Source: Gracilibacillus salitolerans (GTDB taxonomy: Bacteria > Bacillota > Bacilli > Bacillales > Amphibacillaceae). Taken from it: a stretch of 64,000 nt of DNA. The stretch lies in NCBI RefSeq assembly GCF_009650095.1, contig NZ_CP045915.1, positions 992,001 through 1,056,000 of the forward strand. Direction: 5' to 3'. The notes beneath the pieces are model-generated. The model was not told the DNA's origin and did no database searches. It saw only the letters and a program-made list of their open reading frames with translations. Of this stretch, positions 15,571 to 26,132 are shown piece by piece; position 1 is the stretch's first letter; each line of letters opens with the position of its first letter. The translations under genes and the position numbers were made by a program.

Positions 15571-17322
15571 TTGGATAGTATAAAAAGATATATGCAATAT
15601 GTCTTCCCGTATAAGTGGAAGATTTTAGTTACGGTATTGATAGGGATCTTGAAATTTGGTATCCCTCTTTTAATGCCTTTAATTGTAAAATATGTAATCG
15701 ATGATATTATTGGGGCAGAAGGATTAACATCCAATGAAAAATTATCGCAATTATTTTGGTTAATGGGAAGTGCCGCAATTTTATTTATAGTCCTACGACC
15801 GCCAATTGAATATTATCGCCAATATTTAGCACAATGGACAGGAAACAAAATCTTATTTGATATCCGTGAGCAATTATTTGATCATATTCAACGCTTAAGT
15901 TTGCAATATTATTCGCGAACAAAAACAGGTGAAATTATTTCCAGAGTAATTCATGATGTAGAGCAGACCAAGAATTTTGTAATGACAGGTTTAATGAACA
16001 TATGGCTTGATATGATTACCATTCTGATTGCGATCGGGATTATGTTATTCATGGATGTATGGTTGACGATCGTATCCATTATGTTATTCCCGCTTTATGC
16101 GATATCTGTGAAGATTTTCTATGGGAAATTACGAGCCTTAACGAGAAAAAGATCACAAGCATTAGCTCAAGTACAAGGTCACCTACATGAACGTGTGCAA
16201 GGAATTCCTGTAACACGCAGTTTTGCATTGGAGGATTATGAAGAGAAGGAGTTCGATAAACAAAACCAGAATTTCTTACAGCGTGCAATAGACCATACGT
16301 CTTGGAATGCAAAAACTTTTGCTGTAATGAATACCATTACGGACGTGGCACCATTATTAGTAATCGGTTTTGCCGGATATTTTGCCATTACCTCCGATTT
16401 AACAGTTGGTACGATGGCAGCATTTATCGGTTATATGGATCGTGTCTACGGTCCATTACAAAGGTTAATCAGTTCCTCAACGGTACTTGTACAATCGATC
16501 GCGTCCATGGATCGTGTGTTTGAACTTATCGATGAAAAATATGATATTAAAGACAAACCGACTGCGAAACCATTAAATAATGTTGATGGAAAAGTGGAGT
16601 TGGACCATGTATCCTTCCGTTATGAAAAAGAGGAAGATATCGTCTTAAAGGATATTTCACTCCATGTTGAGCAGGGAGAGACAATTGCTTTCGTTGGTAT
16701 GAGTGGGGGCGGGAAGTCAACCATTATTAGTTTAATACCTCGTTTTTACGATGTGACAAGTGGTCGTATTTTAATTGATGGACATGATATTCGCGATGTG
16801 CAGGCCCGCTCATTAAGGGATAAAATTGGTATGGTGTTACAAGATAATATTTTGTTCAGCGAGTCGATTGCGATGAACATCCGAATGGGTAACCCTGAGG
16901 CAACAGATGAGGAAGTAATAGCGGCAGCCAAAGCTGCTAATGCCCATCAGTTTATCACCGAGTTAGCGAATGGCTATGATACATTGGTCGGTGAACGCGG
17001 GGTAAAACTGTCAGGGGGACAGAAGCAAAGAATAGCTATTGCTCGTGTATTCTTAAAAAATCCTCCATTATTGATCTTAGATGAAGCAACGTCAGCACTT
17101 GATTTAGAAAGTGAGCACTTAATCCAGGAAGCATTAGAAAAACTAGCGTCTGATCGAACTACCTTTATCGTAGCCCATCGATTATCGACGATTACTCATG
17201 CTGATCGGATTGTGTTAATTGAAAATGGTGAAATTGTCGAAGAAGGTACACATCAGCAATTAATGCGACAGCAAGGCCATTACTATAATTTATATCAAGT
17301 GCAAGAATTGGATAATGACTAA
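15571..17322 (+). CDS. ygaD: ABC exporter, fused permease-ATPase (YgaD)
   Basis: 583 residues. Six membrane helices (residues ~10-300) precede the nucleotide-binding domain with Walker [13 protein letters not shown]-loop VLQDNILFS, signature LSGGQKQR, Walker [13 protein letters not shown] and the H-loop in VAHRLST. A homodimeric or heterodimeric type IV exporter of the MsbA/LmrA kind; substrate unknown (lipid or drug). I prefer TTG 15571 because AGAGGTG lies eight bases upstream and the product (Leu-Asp-Ser-Ile-Lys-Arg-Tyr) aligns with family N termini; ATG 15550 is an alternative. Last gene before a convergent terminator. Confidence 0.92.
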   Translation: MDSIKRYMQYVFPYKWKILVTVLIGILKFGIPLLMPLIVKYVIDDIIGAEGLTSNEKLSQLFWLMGSAAILFIVLRPPIEYYRQYLAQWTGNKILFDIREQLFDHIQRLSLQYYSRTKTGEIISRVIHDVEQTKNFVMTGLMNIWLDMITILIAIGIMLFMDVWLTIVSIMLFPLYAISVKIFYGKLRALTRKRSQALAQVQGHLHERVQGIPVTRSFALEDYEEKEFDKQNQNFLQRAIDHTSWNAKTFAVMNTITDVAPLLVIGFAGYFAITSDLTVGTMAAFIGYMDRVYGPLQRLISSSTVLVQSIASMDRVFELIDEKYDIKDKPTAKPLNNVDGKVELDHVSFRYEKEEDIVLKDISLHVEQGETIAFVGMSGGGKSTIISLIPRFYDVTSGRILIDGHDIRDVQARSLRDKIGMVLQDNILFSESIAMNIRMGNPEATDEEVIAAAKAANAHQFITELANGYDTLVGERGVKLSGGQKQRIAIARVFLKNPPLLILDEATSALDLESEHLIQEALEKLASDRTTFIVAHRLSTITHADRIVLIENGEIVEEGTHQQLMRQQGHYYNLYQVQELDND

Positions 17323-17354
17323 AACCATCCGTACCTATCGGATGGTTTTTTTTT
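17321..17354 (+). terminator. Terminator between ygaD and ygaE
   Basis: ACCATCCG and CGGATGGT form a perfect stem with a seven-base loop and nine T. It overlaps the stop of the convergent ygaE; AAAA on the other side allows partial function in both directions. Confidence 0.9.
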
Positions 17355-18441
17355 ATGGGTAAGGAAGGATTTTTCTGCGTTTTTTCTTAAAGTTGAAGTC
17401 GAGGTGCTCGTGAAATCTTTGATAACTATTCAGAATTCGCTGGAGATGGAGGATTTCTTTGTGATATTCCATTAGTCTGGAGGCTAGTGGTAATAGAGAG
17501 AGCCTATCTTTATCATCTTGTTCGTATACATGTATAAGTGTTTCGACAAGATGTGGAATATCTGGATCGGTAATTTCCTCAATCGATTTCGTGGGATTCT
17601 TTTTGATTTTACCCATCGCACTTAGTAACAAGCGTTCATGGGAATAGATGATTTTATCTAATTCATCCACTAAAACATTTTGGAATTCTTTCGGAATATT
17701 TTCGACTTTATCATCGTATTGATGGAATGCGTTTAATGTAGCTAATGATTTTTTAGATGTATTAATCATCTGTCTAAAAATAATTAATTTGCGCATTTTT
17801 GGCATTCTTGTTTTTCTAAAATACATTCTTTCTTCACTAAACAATAAGTATGTATGATCGATATGACGTATTTCTGTTTCAATCCGATCAATTTCTGTAC
17901 GTAAGGCAGGATCATCGGATAAGTGTCGGGTAGAGATACGTAACCATTGTAAAATATCAGATGTAATTTGATCGATGGATTTGAATAAACGCAATTCATA
18001 TTTTGGTGGTAAAAATAACATGTTTACCATGAATGCGGAGAGAATCCCCAATGTTAAAGCGGAAAAACGAACACCGGCAAAATGAAATAACAGCATTTCG
18101 GTTGTTTCCATTACCGCAAGTACAGCAATTATGGCTAAAGCAATCGTATTTTCATTCATTTTAAAATACGTACAAAGAGCAATAACGATAATAATGGTAA
18201 AACCAATTACAATAGGGTCATTGCCTAGCCCGAATACGACCATTGCCCCAATACCTACACCAAAAATGTTAGCGTAAATTTGTTCAAGCATAGTTTGAAA
18301 TGATCGATAAATATTTGGCTGGATCGCAAAAGCAGCAGCAATACCAGCATAGGTAGCAGCTCCAAGTCCAATTAAATCAGCAATATATAGTGCAATAGTG
18401 ATTGCGAAACCAGTCTTCAGGATCCGAGCACCAAGCTTCAT
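17353..18441 (-). CDS. ygaE: YgaE, aromatic acid exporter family / UPF0421 membrane protein
   Basis: 362 residues. The N-terminal half has about five to six membrane helices with the signature KTGFAITIALYIADLIG and GVGIGAMVVFGLGNDP; the C-terminal half is a helical cytoplasmic domain rich in Arg and Glu. It belongs to the FUSC/ArAE-like UPF0421 group; a transport role is inferred from family only. ATG 18441 is chosen because AGGAGGGG lies four bases upstream. It is convergent with ygaD, as expected for this conserved neighbourhood. Confidence 0.88.
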   Translation of the reverse strand: MKLGARILKTGFAITIALYIADLIGLGAATYAGIAAAFAIQPNIYRSFQTMLEQIYANIFGVGIGAMVVFGLGNDPIVIGFTIIIVIALCTYFKMNENTIALAIIAVLAVMETTEMLLFHFAGVRFSALTLGILSAFMVNMLFLPPKYELRLFKSIDQITSDILQWLRISTRHLSDDPALRTEIDRIETEIRHIDHTYLLFSEERMYFRKTRMPKMRKLIIFRQMINTSKKSLATLNAFHQYDDKVENIPKEFQNVLVDELDKIIYSHERLLLSAMGKIKKNPTKSIEEITDPDIPHLVETLIHVYEQDDKDRLSLLPLASRLMEYHKEILHLQRILNSYQRFHEHLDFNFKKKRRKILPYP

Positions 18442-18598
18442 AAAACCCCTCCTTCTAAAATCTGTCATTAATTATACTCAGTATAACAGCTTCCCAATTC
18501 TTCGTGAAATAAAGTACCGAAAAAAACCAAGTATGAAAACCACTTCGAAGTGAAAAATAGACATAGTACTATATAACCGTTGATTGGAAGGGAAAAAC

Positions 18599-19804
18599 GT
18601 GAAAGATAAAAAATTTGATCTCATCGCACTAGCATCAATACCTTTAGTGATGACATTGGGGAACTCTATGTTAATCCCAATTCTTCCGATTATTGAAAAG
18701 AAAATCGATATTACATCTTTTCAATCAAGTCTAATTATAACTGTATATTCGATAGTGGCCATTCTTTTGATCCCTTTTGCAGGATATTTATCTGATAAAA
18801 TCGGGCGGAAAAAAGTCATTATACCTAGTCTCATTATTACCGGTATAGGTGGACTTATTTCTGCTTTTGCAGCATGGAAAATGGCAGATCCTTTTATGGT
18901 TATTTTAATAGGCCGTTTTTTACAAGGTATCGGTGCTTCCGGTGCCTTTCCAGTTGTTATCCCGACTGTCGGTGATATGTTTGACGATGAAAAGGAAGTA
19001 AGTGCCGGATTAGGTATAATTGAAACATCAAATACATTTGGTAAAGTCTTAAGTCCAATTATTGGTGCAGTACTTGCCATTTTTATTTGGTATTTACCGT
19101 TTTTATTTATCCCAATCTTTTCAGCCATTTCTGTTCTGTTGGTGATGCTCTTAGTTAAACCACCAAAAGAAGATGACGATCAAACTAAACAAACATTTCG
19201 AAAATTTTTACAATTGATCAAAAAAGTTTTCCATGATAATGGAAAATGGTTGATCGGCACCTTTATAATTGGCTGTATCAACATGTTTGTTTTGTTTGGG
19301 TTTTTATTTCATTTTTCTAATTTATTAGAAAAGGATTACCAGATGGAAGGACTCATAAAGGGTTCAATTCTTGCTATACCATTGTTATTCTTATGTATCG
19401 CATCATATGTAGCAGGAAAGAAAATTGGTAAAAATAAAATCGTCATGAAATGGGTTATACTCATCGGAAATCTTGTAGGAGGAATCCCACTTCTTTTTAT
19501 TAAAGTAGATGTAACGATGGTCTATATCTCGATTATGTTATCGATAGCCGGTATTGGAATAGGTATTTCCTTGCCAGCACTAGACGCATTAATTACAGAA
19601 GGAGTAAAGAAAGACGTACGAGGAACTGTGACATCTCTTTACAGTAGTATGCGCTTTTTAGGTGTTGCGGCAGGTCCCCCAATAATCGCGATTTTTATTG
19701 ACAAAAACCCGGACTGGATGTATTACTTTTTAGCAGGGGTAAGCGCAATTGCGATGTTGATTGCCTTTTTTGCCATTAAGCCGAGTGCGGATGAAAGTGG
19801 CTAA
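18599..19804 (+). CDS. Major facilitator superfamily efflux transporter
   Basis: 401 residues with twelve predicted membrane helices. Motif A is GYLSDKIGRKKV between helices 2 and 3, and the drug-antiporter motif C type sequence GIIETSNTFGKVLSPIIGA lies in helix 5, so this is a DHA1-type proton-driven drug or metabolite exporter. GTG 18599 is preferred over TTG 18584 because GGAAGGG sits six bases before it. Divergent from ygaE. Not part of the B. subtilis gene order here, so probably an insertion into the conserved block. Confidence 0.85.
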   Translation: MKDKKFDLIALASIPLVMTLGNSMLIPILPIIEKKIDITSFQSSLIITVYSIVAILLIPFAGYLSDKIGRKKVIIPSLIITGIGGLISAFAAWKMADPFMVILIGRFLQGIGASGAFPVVIPTVGDMFDDEKEVSAGLGIIETSNTFGKVLSPIIGAVLAIFIWYLPFLFIPIFSAISVLLVMLLVKPPKEDDDQTKQTFRKFLQLIKKVFHDNGKWLIGTFIIGCINMFVLFGFLFHFSNLLEKDYQMEGLIKGSILAIPLLFLCIASYVAGKKIGKNKIVMKWVILIGNLVGGIPLLFIKVDVTMVYISIMLSIAGIGIGISLPALDALITEGVKKDVRGTVTSLYSSMRFLGVAAGPPIIAIFIDKNPDWMYYFLAGVSAIAMLIAFFAIKPSADESG

Positions 19805-19820
19805 GCTGCACTAATAGTAA

Positions 19821-19856
19821 AACAAACCCGTTTCATTTGACTGAAACGGGTTTGTT
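19821..19856 (+). terminator. Terminator between MFS and DUF3231 genes
   Basis: AACAAACCCGTTTCA and TGAAACGGGTTTGTT form a perfect 15-pair stem with a six-base loop between two convergent genes. T runs are short, so it may act through stem strength in both directions. Confidence 0.8.
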
Positions 19857-19864
19857 AATGTTTC

Positions 19865-20377
19865 TTAATTTTTTGTGGGAATGTTTGTGTGTAATGGTGG
19901 TGTTACTAACCAGCCTTTTTCCTTATTTAACCGCAACATTTTAGCACCGGCTTGGGCTTGATTCATATGGAACTGACCGAAAAGCATTGCTATATCTTCT
20001 CGAGTACATTGACCAATGATGGTACTGCAAGCGACTAAGGATTTAGCGATATTTCCTGAGATTGCAGCGCTAATTTCCGCGTCATTAAATCTTGCTCCAA
20101 CCGGAATGTCTTCTAAAGTTGCATAGGAACGTTCAGGTGGTGAAGGTGGTAAGGCAATACCATTGATTTTTAATATTTCCTCTATTCGTTCACTTTCCTG
20201 TTTGATAAGGGAAATACCATCCTCTAACTGTTTCTTTAAATCTTGGTCTCCACAATGATTCAAAAATGTCTGATAAGCGGCATAGTTTCCTTTTGCTGTA
20301 AATAAGTACGCCCAAACGTTTGAAATTTCACCATAATGTAAAGGTTGTTTTTTCGGATCACCAGATAAGATACCCAT
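19865..20377 (-). CDS. DUF3231 family ferritin-like helical protein
   Basis: 170 residues, corresponding to one DUF3231 unit; many relatives carry two. Typical features are LHYGEISNVWAYLFTAKGN, ARFNDAEISAAISGNIAKS and FGQFHMNQAQAGAKMLRL, mostly alpha-helical with regularly placed Glu and His. Such proteins occur in spore-forming Bacillaceae and are often annotated as spore-coat-like; function is not established. GGAGGAAAAAAA precedes ATG 20377. Convergent with the MFS gene. Confidence 0.8.
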   Translation of the reverse strand: MGILSGDPKKQPLHYGEISNVWAYLFTAKGNYAAYQTFLNHCGDQDLKKQLEDGISLIKQESERIEEILKINGIALPPSPPERSYATLEDIPVGARFNDAEISAAISGNIAKSLVACSTIIGQCTREDIAMLFGQFHMNQAQAGAKMLRLNKEKGWLVTPPLHTNIPTKN

Positions 20378-20537
20378 TTTTTTCCTCCTTATAAATAGGG
20401 CTTACCATTAAGTAAGTCCTATATCCATTATTGATTTAGTTGTTGATACATAGCTATTGTTTGTATATTTGCCCAATTTATGCAAAGAGAATAAAAGTAT
20501 TTTGCATGACAAACACTAATGGAGGAGGTGATAAATA

Positions 20538-20894
20538 ATGATAAGCTTAATTGTCAAAATAGTAACAGTACCAATTGTGTTGCTGCTTGCTATGTTTATG
20601 TCTGATAATGTTAATTATGGAGCAATGTGGCAGCCGTTTTTGATTATTTTACTATTAATAGGAAGTGGCTTGGCATTGGAATATGCGATATTGAATAGTA
20701 AAACTTTGTGGACAAGTGTTGCACTCGATTTAATCACAGCGTTTTTAATTCTTTATTTTATTTCCAATATGCTTGTAGATGCTTATGTTTCATTCGGAGG
20801 AGCACTGGTCGTTTCTATAATATTAGGTGTATGTGAATACATGTTACACCTCTTCTTGATCCGCTCCAAAAATGTAGATAAAGCACCAGCCTAA
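20538..20894 (+). CDS. YndM-like DUF2512 membrane protein
   Basis: 118 residues with four hydrophobic helices, opening with KIVTVPIVLLLAMFMSDNVNY and continuing GSGLALEYAILNS, consistent with the YndM/DUF2512 family common in spore formers. Function unknown. A very strong GGAGGAGGTGAT site precedes ATG 20538. It is followed by a long hairpin shared with the convergent hemL gene. Confidence 0.82.
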   Translation: MISLIVKIVTVPIVLLLAMFMSDNVNYGAMWQPFLIILLLIGSGLALEYAILNSKTLWTSVALDLITAFLILYFISNMLVDAYVSFGGALVVSIILGVCEYMLHLFLIRSKNVDKAPA

Positions 20895-20942
20895 TTGAAG
20901 GACAAAAGAAGTGAAAAAGGCAAAATTATGTCCATCATAAGC

Positions 20943-20992
20943 AAAATGAAGGACAAAAGAAAGCGAATATCGCTAACTTTGTCCTTCATTTT
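20943..20992. terminator. Bidirectional terminator between DUF2512 gene and hemL
   Basis: AAAATGAAGGACAAA and TTTGTCCTTCATTTT form a perfect 15-pair stem, with AGCG/CGCT pairing inside the loop. A and T runs flank both ends. Its right edge touches the hemL stop codon. A partial direct copy (GAAGGACAAAAGAA) lies just upstream at 20897-20910. Confidence 0.9.
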
Positions 20993-22281
20993 TATGCCAT
21001 CTCACCAAATACGCGATCAACACACGCGATCGTTTCCTGAATATCTGCTTCAGTATGAGCGATTGTTAAAAACCATGCTTCATATTTAGAAGGGGCGAGG
21101 TTAATACCTTGATTCAACATTAACTTGAAGAACTGCCCGAATTTCTCACCGTCGGAAGCCTCTGCTTGGGCATAATTTGTTACCTTTTCCGCACCGAAAT
21201 ACAGGGTTAGTGCACCTTTTAAGCGGTTGATAGTAACATCAATGCCGTGTTTCTCAGTAGCATCAAGCATCCCTTTTTCCAACTGTGCACCTAATCGGTC
21301 AAGCTTCTCGTAAATACCATCTTCTTCTAATACTTCCAAACAAGCAATCCCTGCTGACATCGATGCTGGGTTTCCAGCCATTGTCCCTGCTTGATAGGCT
21401 GGTCCGAGTGGTGCAACCTGTTCCATAATTTCTGCTTTACCACCATATGCACCGATTGGCAATCCGCCACCAATGATTTTACCCATCGCGGTCATATCTG
21501 GTTCAACACCGACAAGTTTTTGGGCTGATCCGTAAGTAAAACGGAATGCAGTAATTACTTCATCATAAATAACTAAAGCACCGGCATCATGCGTTAGGTC
21601 ATTGACTTGTTGTAAAAATCCTTCTTCAGGTTCGACAATACCGAAATTCCCAACTATCGGTTCGACTAAAACTGCTGCAACCTCGTCACCCCAGTGTTTA
21701 AGAGCTTCCTTAAATGCATCAATATCGTTAAAAGGAACTGTAATAACTTCCTGAGCAGTTGCTTTCGTTACACCAGCTGAATCTGGGTTACCTAATGTAG
21801 AAGGGCCTGAACCAGCCTGGACAAGCACTGCATCAAAATGTCCATGATAACATCCGGCAAATTTGATGACTTTTTCACGGCCGGTGTAGGCACGAGCAAC
21901 ACGAACGGTGGTCATCACTGCTTCCGTACCAGAGTTAACAAAACGGACTTTATCCATAGATGGGATTGCTGCTTTTAACTTTTGGGCAAAAATGTTTTCT
22001 AGTTTCGTTGGTGTTCCGTATAACACACCATTTTCGGCAGCGCGCTTAATCGCCTCGGTGATGTGTGGGTGTGCGTGGCCGGTAATAATCGGGCCGTACG
22101 CTCCTAAATAATCGATATATTTATTGCCATTGACATCCCAAAAGTAGGCGCCTGCTCCTTTTTCCATATAGACAGGGGAGCCACCGCCAACTCCTTTATA
22201 AGCGCGGGATGGGGAATTGACTCCACCGACAATATGTTGTTGTGCTTCTTTATGTAAAGCTTCTGATTGAGTAAATTGCAT
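20992..22281 (-). CDS. hemL: Glutamate-1-semialdehyde 2,1-aminomutase
   Basis: 429 residues. It converts glutamate-1-semialdehyde to 5-aminolevulinate in the C5 heme pathway. Class III aminotransferase features are all visible: [15 protein letters not shown] at the N terminus, [31 protein letters not shown] (PLP-binding Asp), and the PLP Lys in [20 protein letters not shown] 22281 is chosen over 22308 because GGAGG lies six bases upstream. Its position near bcp and perR matches gsaB of B. subtilis, the second GSA aminomutase of that species, so a paralogue in the hemAXCDBL operon is likely elsewhere. Confidence 0.95.
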   Translation of the reverse strand: MQFTQSEALHKEAQQHIVGGVNSPSRAYKGVGGGSPVYMEKGAGAYFWDVNGNKYIDYLGAYGPIITGHAHPHITEAIKRAAENGVLYGTPTKLENIFAQKLKAAIPSMDKVRFVNSGTEAVMTTVRVARAYTGREKVIKFAGCYHGHFDAVLVQAGSGPSTLGNPDSAGVTKATAQEVITVPFNDIDAFKEALKHWGDEVAAVLVEPIVGNFGIVEPEEGFLQQVNDLTHDAGALVIYDEVITAFRFTYGSAQKLVGVEPDMTAMGKIIGGGLPIGAYGGKAEIMEQVAPLGPAYQAGTMAGNPASMSAGIACLEVLEEDGIYEKLDRLGAQLEKGMLDATEKHGIDVTINRLKGALTLYFGAEKVTNYAQAEASDGEKFGQFFKLMLNQGINLAPSKYEAWFLTIAHTEADIQETIACVDRVFGEMA

Positions 22282-22348
22282 GAAAAAACCTCCATGATTA
22301 AAATGCATCTATTATTATAGCACTTTTAATCACAGAGGGAAAAATAGC

Positions 22349-24259
22349 TTACATCACTTGTTTAATTTTACGAATATACAATCCACGAATGAAGAAAAAG
22401 TAAATCGCATATACCAATAAATAACCACTAATCAATGTTACGCTCGGTATTAAAACAGATGATTCAAGCATATTTTGCAGTGCCTTAAAGGCAAATCCTG
22501 CATGAATGACAGCCAATATAAAGGGTATAAAAAACAAATAGGCTACTTGTTGAGTTGCGATTTTTTTCATTTCCCCAATTGTTAAGCCAATCCGATACAA
22601 GGCATGATATTGTCTGACATCTTTATCTAAATCCTGATATATTTTAAAATAAAGAATGGATCCTGCGGCAAGGAAGAAGAGCACACTGATAAATAATCCG
22701 AAAAATAAAGCGTAGGACAATGAGTTTCTCATAGCTAAGTAAGTATTTGCCTTGGTGTCAATACCAGAAACAATTTCATTATCTATTTTATCTACAGTCT
22801 CGTCAATTAACTCTGCATTTGCCACCCAATCATCAAATGTTAAAGCAATATATCGGTATTTTTCGTTAGGTTCGGCAACAGATGCAAACTCTTTATACAT
22901 TTCATCATTTACGACAACAGTATGTCGCGTATGATAGTTACTATTCACAATAGTTGGAACAATTTTCGTTTGTAATGTTTGCTGATTGTTTTCTGACTCT
23001 ATTGTTAATTCATCTGATATTCGGTTTGAAAAGGTCATCTCAAAAGTTGCGAGCATTACCATCATCTCATTTTCACCGAGGTTTTCTGTTAACTCTTCGT
23101 CATTTAGCTCTAATAAGGACTTGTAATCAGAATAGGATAAGATATCAACCCATGTTTCTACGCCATCGATCATGGTAAGAGCTTGGGTACGATCAACAGT
23201 TAAGGCTTGATAATCAATCTTTTCCTCATCTAATGTCTTCGTAAACTTGCTTACTTCCTCATCCATCTTGTCAATATTCTCTTCCCCTTTACTTAAAAAA
23301 GAGACATCCTGTGGTACATAGACAGATGCTTCTGTTTCTGCACTATCGAATACACCATAGAGAACACCGGATGCTGTGAAGGCAACAGCACTTAAGATCG
23401 TAACGAAAAATAGCAACCGTGCATGATCTTTTAATTTATAGCCCAATTCAGAAATAGTTAGTATGTTCGTTTTCTTAAAATAGAGGTGCTTATTTTTCTT
23501 GAGCAGATGGATAAATAACACGGAAAATTGAGTGAATAACAAATAAGTCCCCGGAATAATCAAACCTAAAATCGGCAACATCCGGTATCCGATCGACAGT
23601 AAATCCGATGTCCATGCCAGGTAATAAGCAGCAATCACTAATAGGAAGCCAATGATCGCAAGTATCCACGAAAACTTCGGTGTTCTCTTTGGCGCTTTTG
23701 CTCCAAGAAATAAATTGACGATGGAATTAACTCTCAATGTCCATACTACAATCAATGAGTTCAGTTCAAACATAATGAAGTAGCCGACAAATGTTAAGAG
23801 AAGTGCTTTCCATGAAATTTGAAAACCTAAGGAATTTTCCAGACCAAGCAAGTTAGAAAAGCCCATAATAAACAAATTAGAAAACAGCGTTCCAATTAAT
23901 ATACCAGCAATGATCGATACTAATCCAATAATAGAATTTTCCAAAATTAACAGCCGATTGAGCTGACTTTTACTGATGCCAAGCGTCATTAATATACCGT
24001 ATTCTTTTTTACGAGATTTAATAAAAGCGCCTGTCGAATAAAGCACAAACAAAAAGGAAAAGCCAAAAATAATTACTTCAACAGCTGTGATTCCAGACTG
24101 GACTACGTCACGAAAATCATGATTCTGAATTTCTGGGTGAAACATAATCACCGCATAAATAAAGAACACAGCTACGGAAAACATACAGCTAAAGAAATAA
24201 CTGAGATATTGACGGGAGTTACGTTTGACATTATTAAACGCGAACTGTCTGAAGGTCAT
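22349..24259 (-). CDS. BceB-type ABC transporter permease
   Basis: 636 residues with ten predicted membrane helices of FtsX type and one large extracellular loop of about 200 residues (roughly residues 310-520), the hallmark of BceB-like permeases. In this family the loop contacts peptide antibiotics such as bacitracin or nisin and the transporter both frees their lipid targets and signals to the partner kinase. It overlaps the ATPase gene by 26 bp. The nearby kinase and regulator are of the matching type. The specific antibiotic cannot be predicted. Confidence 0.9.
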   Translation of the reverse strand: MTFRQFAFNNVKRNSRQYLSYFFSCMFSVAVFFIYAVIMFHPEIQNHDFRDVVQSGITAVEVIIFGFSFLFVLYSTGAFIKSRKKEYGILMTLGISKSQLNRLLILENSIIGLVSIIAGILIGTLFSNLFIMGFSNLLGLENSLGFQISWKALLLTFVGYFIMFELNSLIVVWTLRVNSIVNLFLGAKAPKRTPKFSWILAIIGFLLVIAAYYLAWTSDLLSIGYRMLPILGLIIPGTYLLFTQFSVLFIHLLKKNKHLYFKKTNILTISELGYKLKDHARLLFFVTILSAVAFTASGVLYGVFDSAETEASVYVPQDVSFLSKGEENIDKMDEEVSKFTKTLDEEKIDYQALTVDRTQALTMIDGVETWVDILSYSDYKSLLELNDEELTENLGENEMMVMLATFEMTFSNRISDELTIESENNQQTLQTKIVPTIVNSNYHTRHTVVVNDEMYKEFASVAEPNEKYRYIALTFDDWVANAELIDETVDKIDNEIVSGIDTKANTYLAMRNSLSYALFFGLFISVLFFLAAGSILYFKIYQDLDKDVRQYHALYRIGLTIGEMKKIATQQVAYLFFIPFILAVIHAGFAFKALQNMLESSVLIPSVTLISGYLLVYAIYFFFIRGLYIRKIKQVM

Positions 24260-25010
24260 CGGTATCTCCCCCTAGCATTGACTGCACATTCAAGATCTCT
24301 TGGAAAAAGGATTGACGGTTATCCCCTTTATGGAGTTCATTAAATATTTTTCCGTCTTTAATGAACAGAATTCGTTCACAGAAGCTGGCAGCGAAAGGAT
24401 CATGTGACACCATTAGTGTTGTCGCTTCTTTCTGGCTGTTTAATTGCGAAAGAGTGTCCATCACTTGTCTCGAAGCTTTTGAATCCAAGTTGCCTGTAGG
24501 TTCATCAGCAAAAATAATCGATGGTTCATGAATAATTGCCCGGGCAATAGCAGCGCGTTGCATTTGTCCCCCTGAGACTTCAAAGCTACGATTACGCAGA
24601 ATCGTGTCAATACCAAGTTGATTTGCAATCTGAGCTAATTTATTTTCCATATCTTTTACTTTCCAACCGTCTAGTGTGAGCGGAAGCATAATATTTTCGG
24701 CAATCGTTAATGTATCTAATAGATTGAAATCCTGAAAAATAAAGCCCATTTCCCGTCGTCTGAACTTAGCAAGTTTGCCTTTTGATAAACGAGTAATCTC
24801 TTCACAGTTAATTGTAAGTGTACCTGCAGATAAGCGGTCAATCGTTGACAGAACATTGAGTAAGGTTGTTTTACCACTACCAGATGGTCCCATTACACCG
24901 ACGAATTCCCCTTTTTCAATTGAAAGTGAAAGATTATCGATTGCTTTATGTTCGATTCCACGTTTACTTCCGTATACTTTTGAAATATTAGTTGCCTGTA
25001 ATAGGCTCAT
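24234..25010 (-). CDS. BceA-type ABC transporter ATPase
   Basis: 258 residues. Walker A GPSGSGKTTLLNVLS, Q-loop FIFQDFNLLDTL, signature VSGGQMQRAAIARA, Walker B IIFADEPTGNLDS and H-loop VSHDPFAA are complete, in the LolD/MacB subfamily used by BceAB transporters. It powers the permease encoded immediately downstream. A TTACA-N4-TGTAA operator at 25109-25122 lies upstream, so expression is expected to be induced by the linked response regulator. ATG 25010 follows AAAGGATGA. Confidence 0.92.
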   Translation of the reverse strand: MSLLQATNISKVYGSKRGIEHKAIDNLSLSIEKGEFVGVMGPSGSGKTTLLNVLSTIDRLSAGTLTINCEEITRLSKGKLAKFRRREMGFIFQDFNLLDTLTIAENIMLPLTLDGWKVKDMENKLAQIANQLGIDTILRNRSFEVSGGQMQRAAIARAIIHEPSIIFADEPTGNLDSKASRQVMDTLSQLNSQKEATTLMVSHDPFAASFCERILFIKDGKIFNELHKGDNRQSFFQEILNVQSMLGGDTDDLQTVRV

Positions 25011-25108
25011 GATACGTTCATCCTTTCTGTTAACTTCTCTCTCTCCTTAGTATAAACAGTTCACGGCGTATAACCTATTGATTATTCTTTCAAAATGAAA
25101 AAGAAACC

Positions 25109-25122
25109 TTACATTTTTGTAA
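25109..25122 (-). promoter_or_regulatory. BceR-type operator upstream of the ABC genes
   Basis: TTACATTTTTGTAA is a perfect inverted repeat matching the TNACA-N4-TGTAA pattern I recall for Bce-type response regulators. It lies in the 120-bp gap between the kinase stop and the ATPase start, about 99 bp before the ATG. A TTGAAA about 15 bp further downstream could be the -35 region, but no good -10 is clear. Confidence 0.65.
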
Positions 25123-25130
25123 GATTTCTG

Positions 25131-26132
25131 TCAGGACGGATCAAAACGTATCGTAATGGTGGTTCCTTTCGTTGCTTCAGAGCTCACCTCAAGTTGATGT
25201 TCCAATGAATCACATATCTGTTTAGCGAGAAATAGTCCCATTCCAGTCGATTCGCGATAGTGTCTACCATTTTCCCCCGTAAAAAAAGGGTCAAAAATAC
25301 GCTTGATGTCCTGTTGGGGTATCCCGATGCCGTGATCGATTACCTTTAATTCGACGGCACCTTCCCATACTGATGCTTGATAGTGAATAGTACTGTTCGT
25401 GTCGCCAGCATATTTAATCGCATTACCCGTGATTTGTTCCAGTACAAATCCCAGCCATTTCTGATCAGAATAGATATGTAAAGATGGGTCGATCTCTACC
25501 TTTGGATAAACACGATTACGGATAAAACTCGATTTATATTCCTGGATAATCGTATGCACTAAATCTTTCACGACAATTTTCTCCACATGAAAATCACGTT
25601 CAAATTGCTGTAATCGCGATTGGTATAAAGCAAGCTGTAGCCCATGTTTCATCCGGTCTAATTCCTCATCCATGTTTTGCTTTAATTGTGTGGGCAGATT
25701 ATGTTCTTCTTTTTCTAAGGTTAATCGCATCACAGATAGTGGTGTTTTCATCTGATGGATCCATTGCTGCATAAAGATATTCTCTTGTTTTTTTTCAGTA
25801 TGAAGTAGTTCTACTTGCTGCTTGTAGCTTTGATATTGTTTTTCATAGTGCTCTTTTAATTGAGTTGTAAGATGATCTGGTGTATTCGGCAACCATGCTG
25901 ACTCTGAGGCATCATCAATAGTATAACGATAAATATCACGATATTTTGTATACCGATAGAGATGATAAATAGTAAGGAAAAAAGTAACGATAATGAACAT
26001 ATAAAGAAAATCGCTTTTACCAATTCGCGAACCACCTAGCGAACTGGCGAGTTGTGCTACTATCATTACTAACGCAATTTGCGAATAAAAAAAGATGATC
26101 GAACCAATCTGATCTTTTAGGTAACCTTTCAT
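25131..26132 (-). CDS. BceS-type intramembrane-sensing histidine kinase
   Basis: 333 residues. Two N-terminal membrane helices with a very short outer loop (residues ~12-60) mark it as an intramembrane-sensing kinase that perceives its signal through the BceAB-type transporter. The phospho-acceptor His is in QWIHQMKTPLSVMRL, the N box in QITGNAIKYAG and the G box in VIDHGIGIPQ, followed by STGMGLFLAKQIC. It overlaps the regulator gene by four bases (ATGA), so the two are translationally coupled. Confidence 0.9.
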   Translation of the reverse strand: MKGYLKDQIGSIIFFYSQIALVMIVAQLASSLGGSRIGKSDFLYMFIIVTFFLTIYHLYRYTKYRDIYRYTIDDASESAWLPNTPDHLTTQLKEHYEKQYQSYKQQVELLHTEKKQENIFMQQWIHQMKTPLSVMRLTLEKEEHNLPTQLKQNMDEELDRMKHGLQLALYQSRLQQFERDFHVEKIVVKDLVHTIIQEYKSSFIRNRVYPKVEIDPSLHIYSDQKWLGFVLEQITGNAIKYAGDTNSTIHYQASVWEGAVELKVIDHGIGIPQQDIKRIFDPFFTGENGRHYRESTGMGLFLAKQICDSLEHQLEVSSEATKGTTITIRFDPS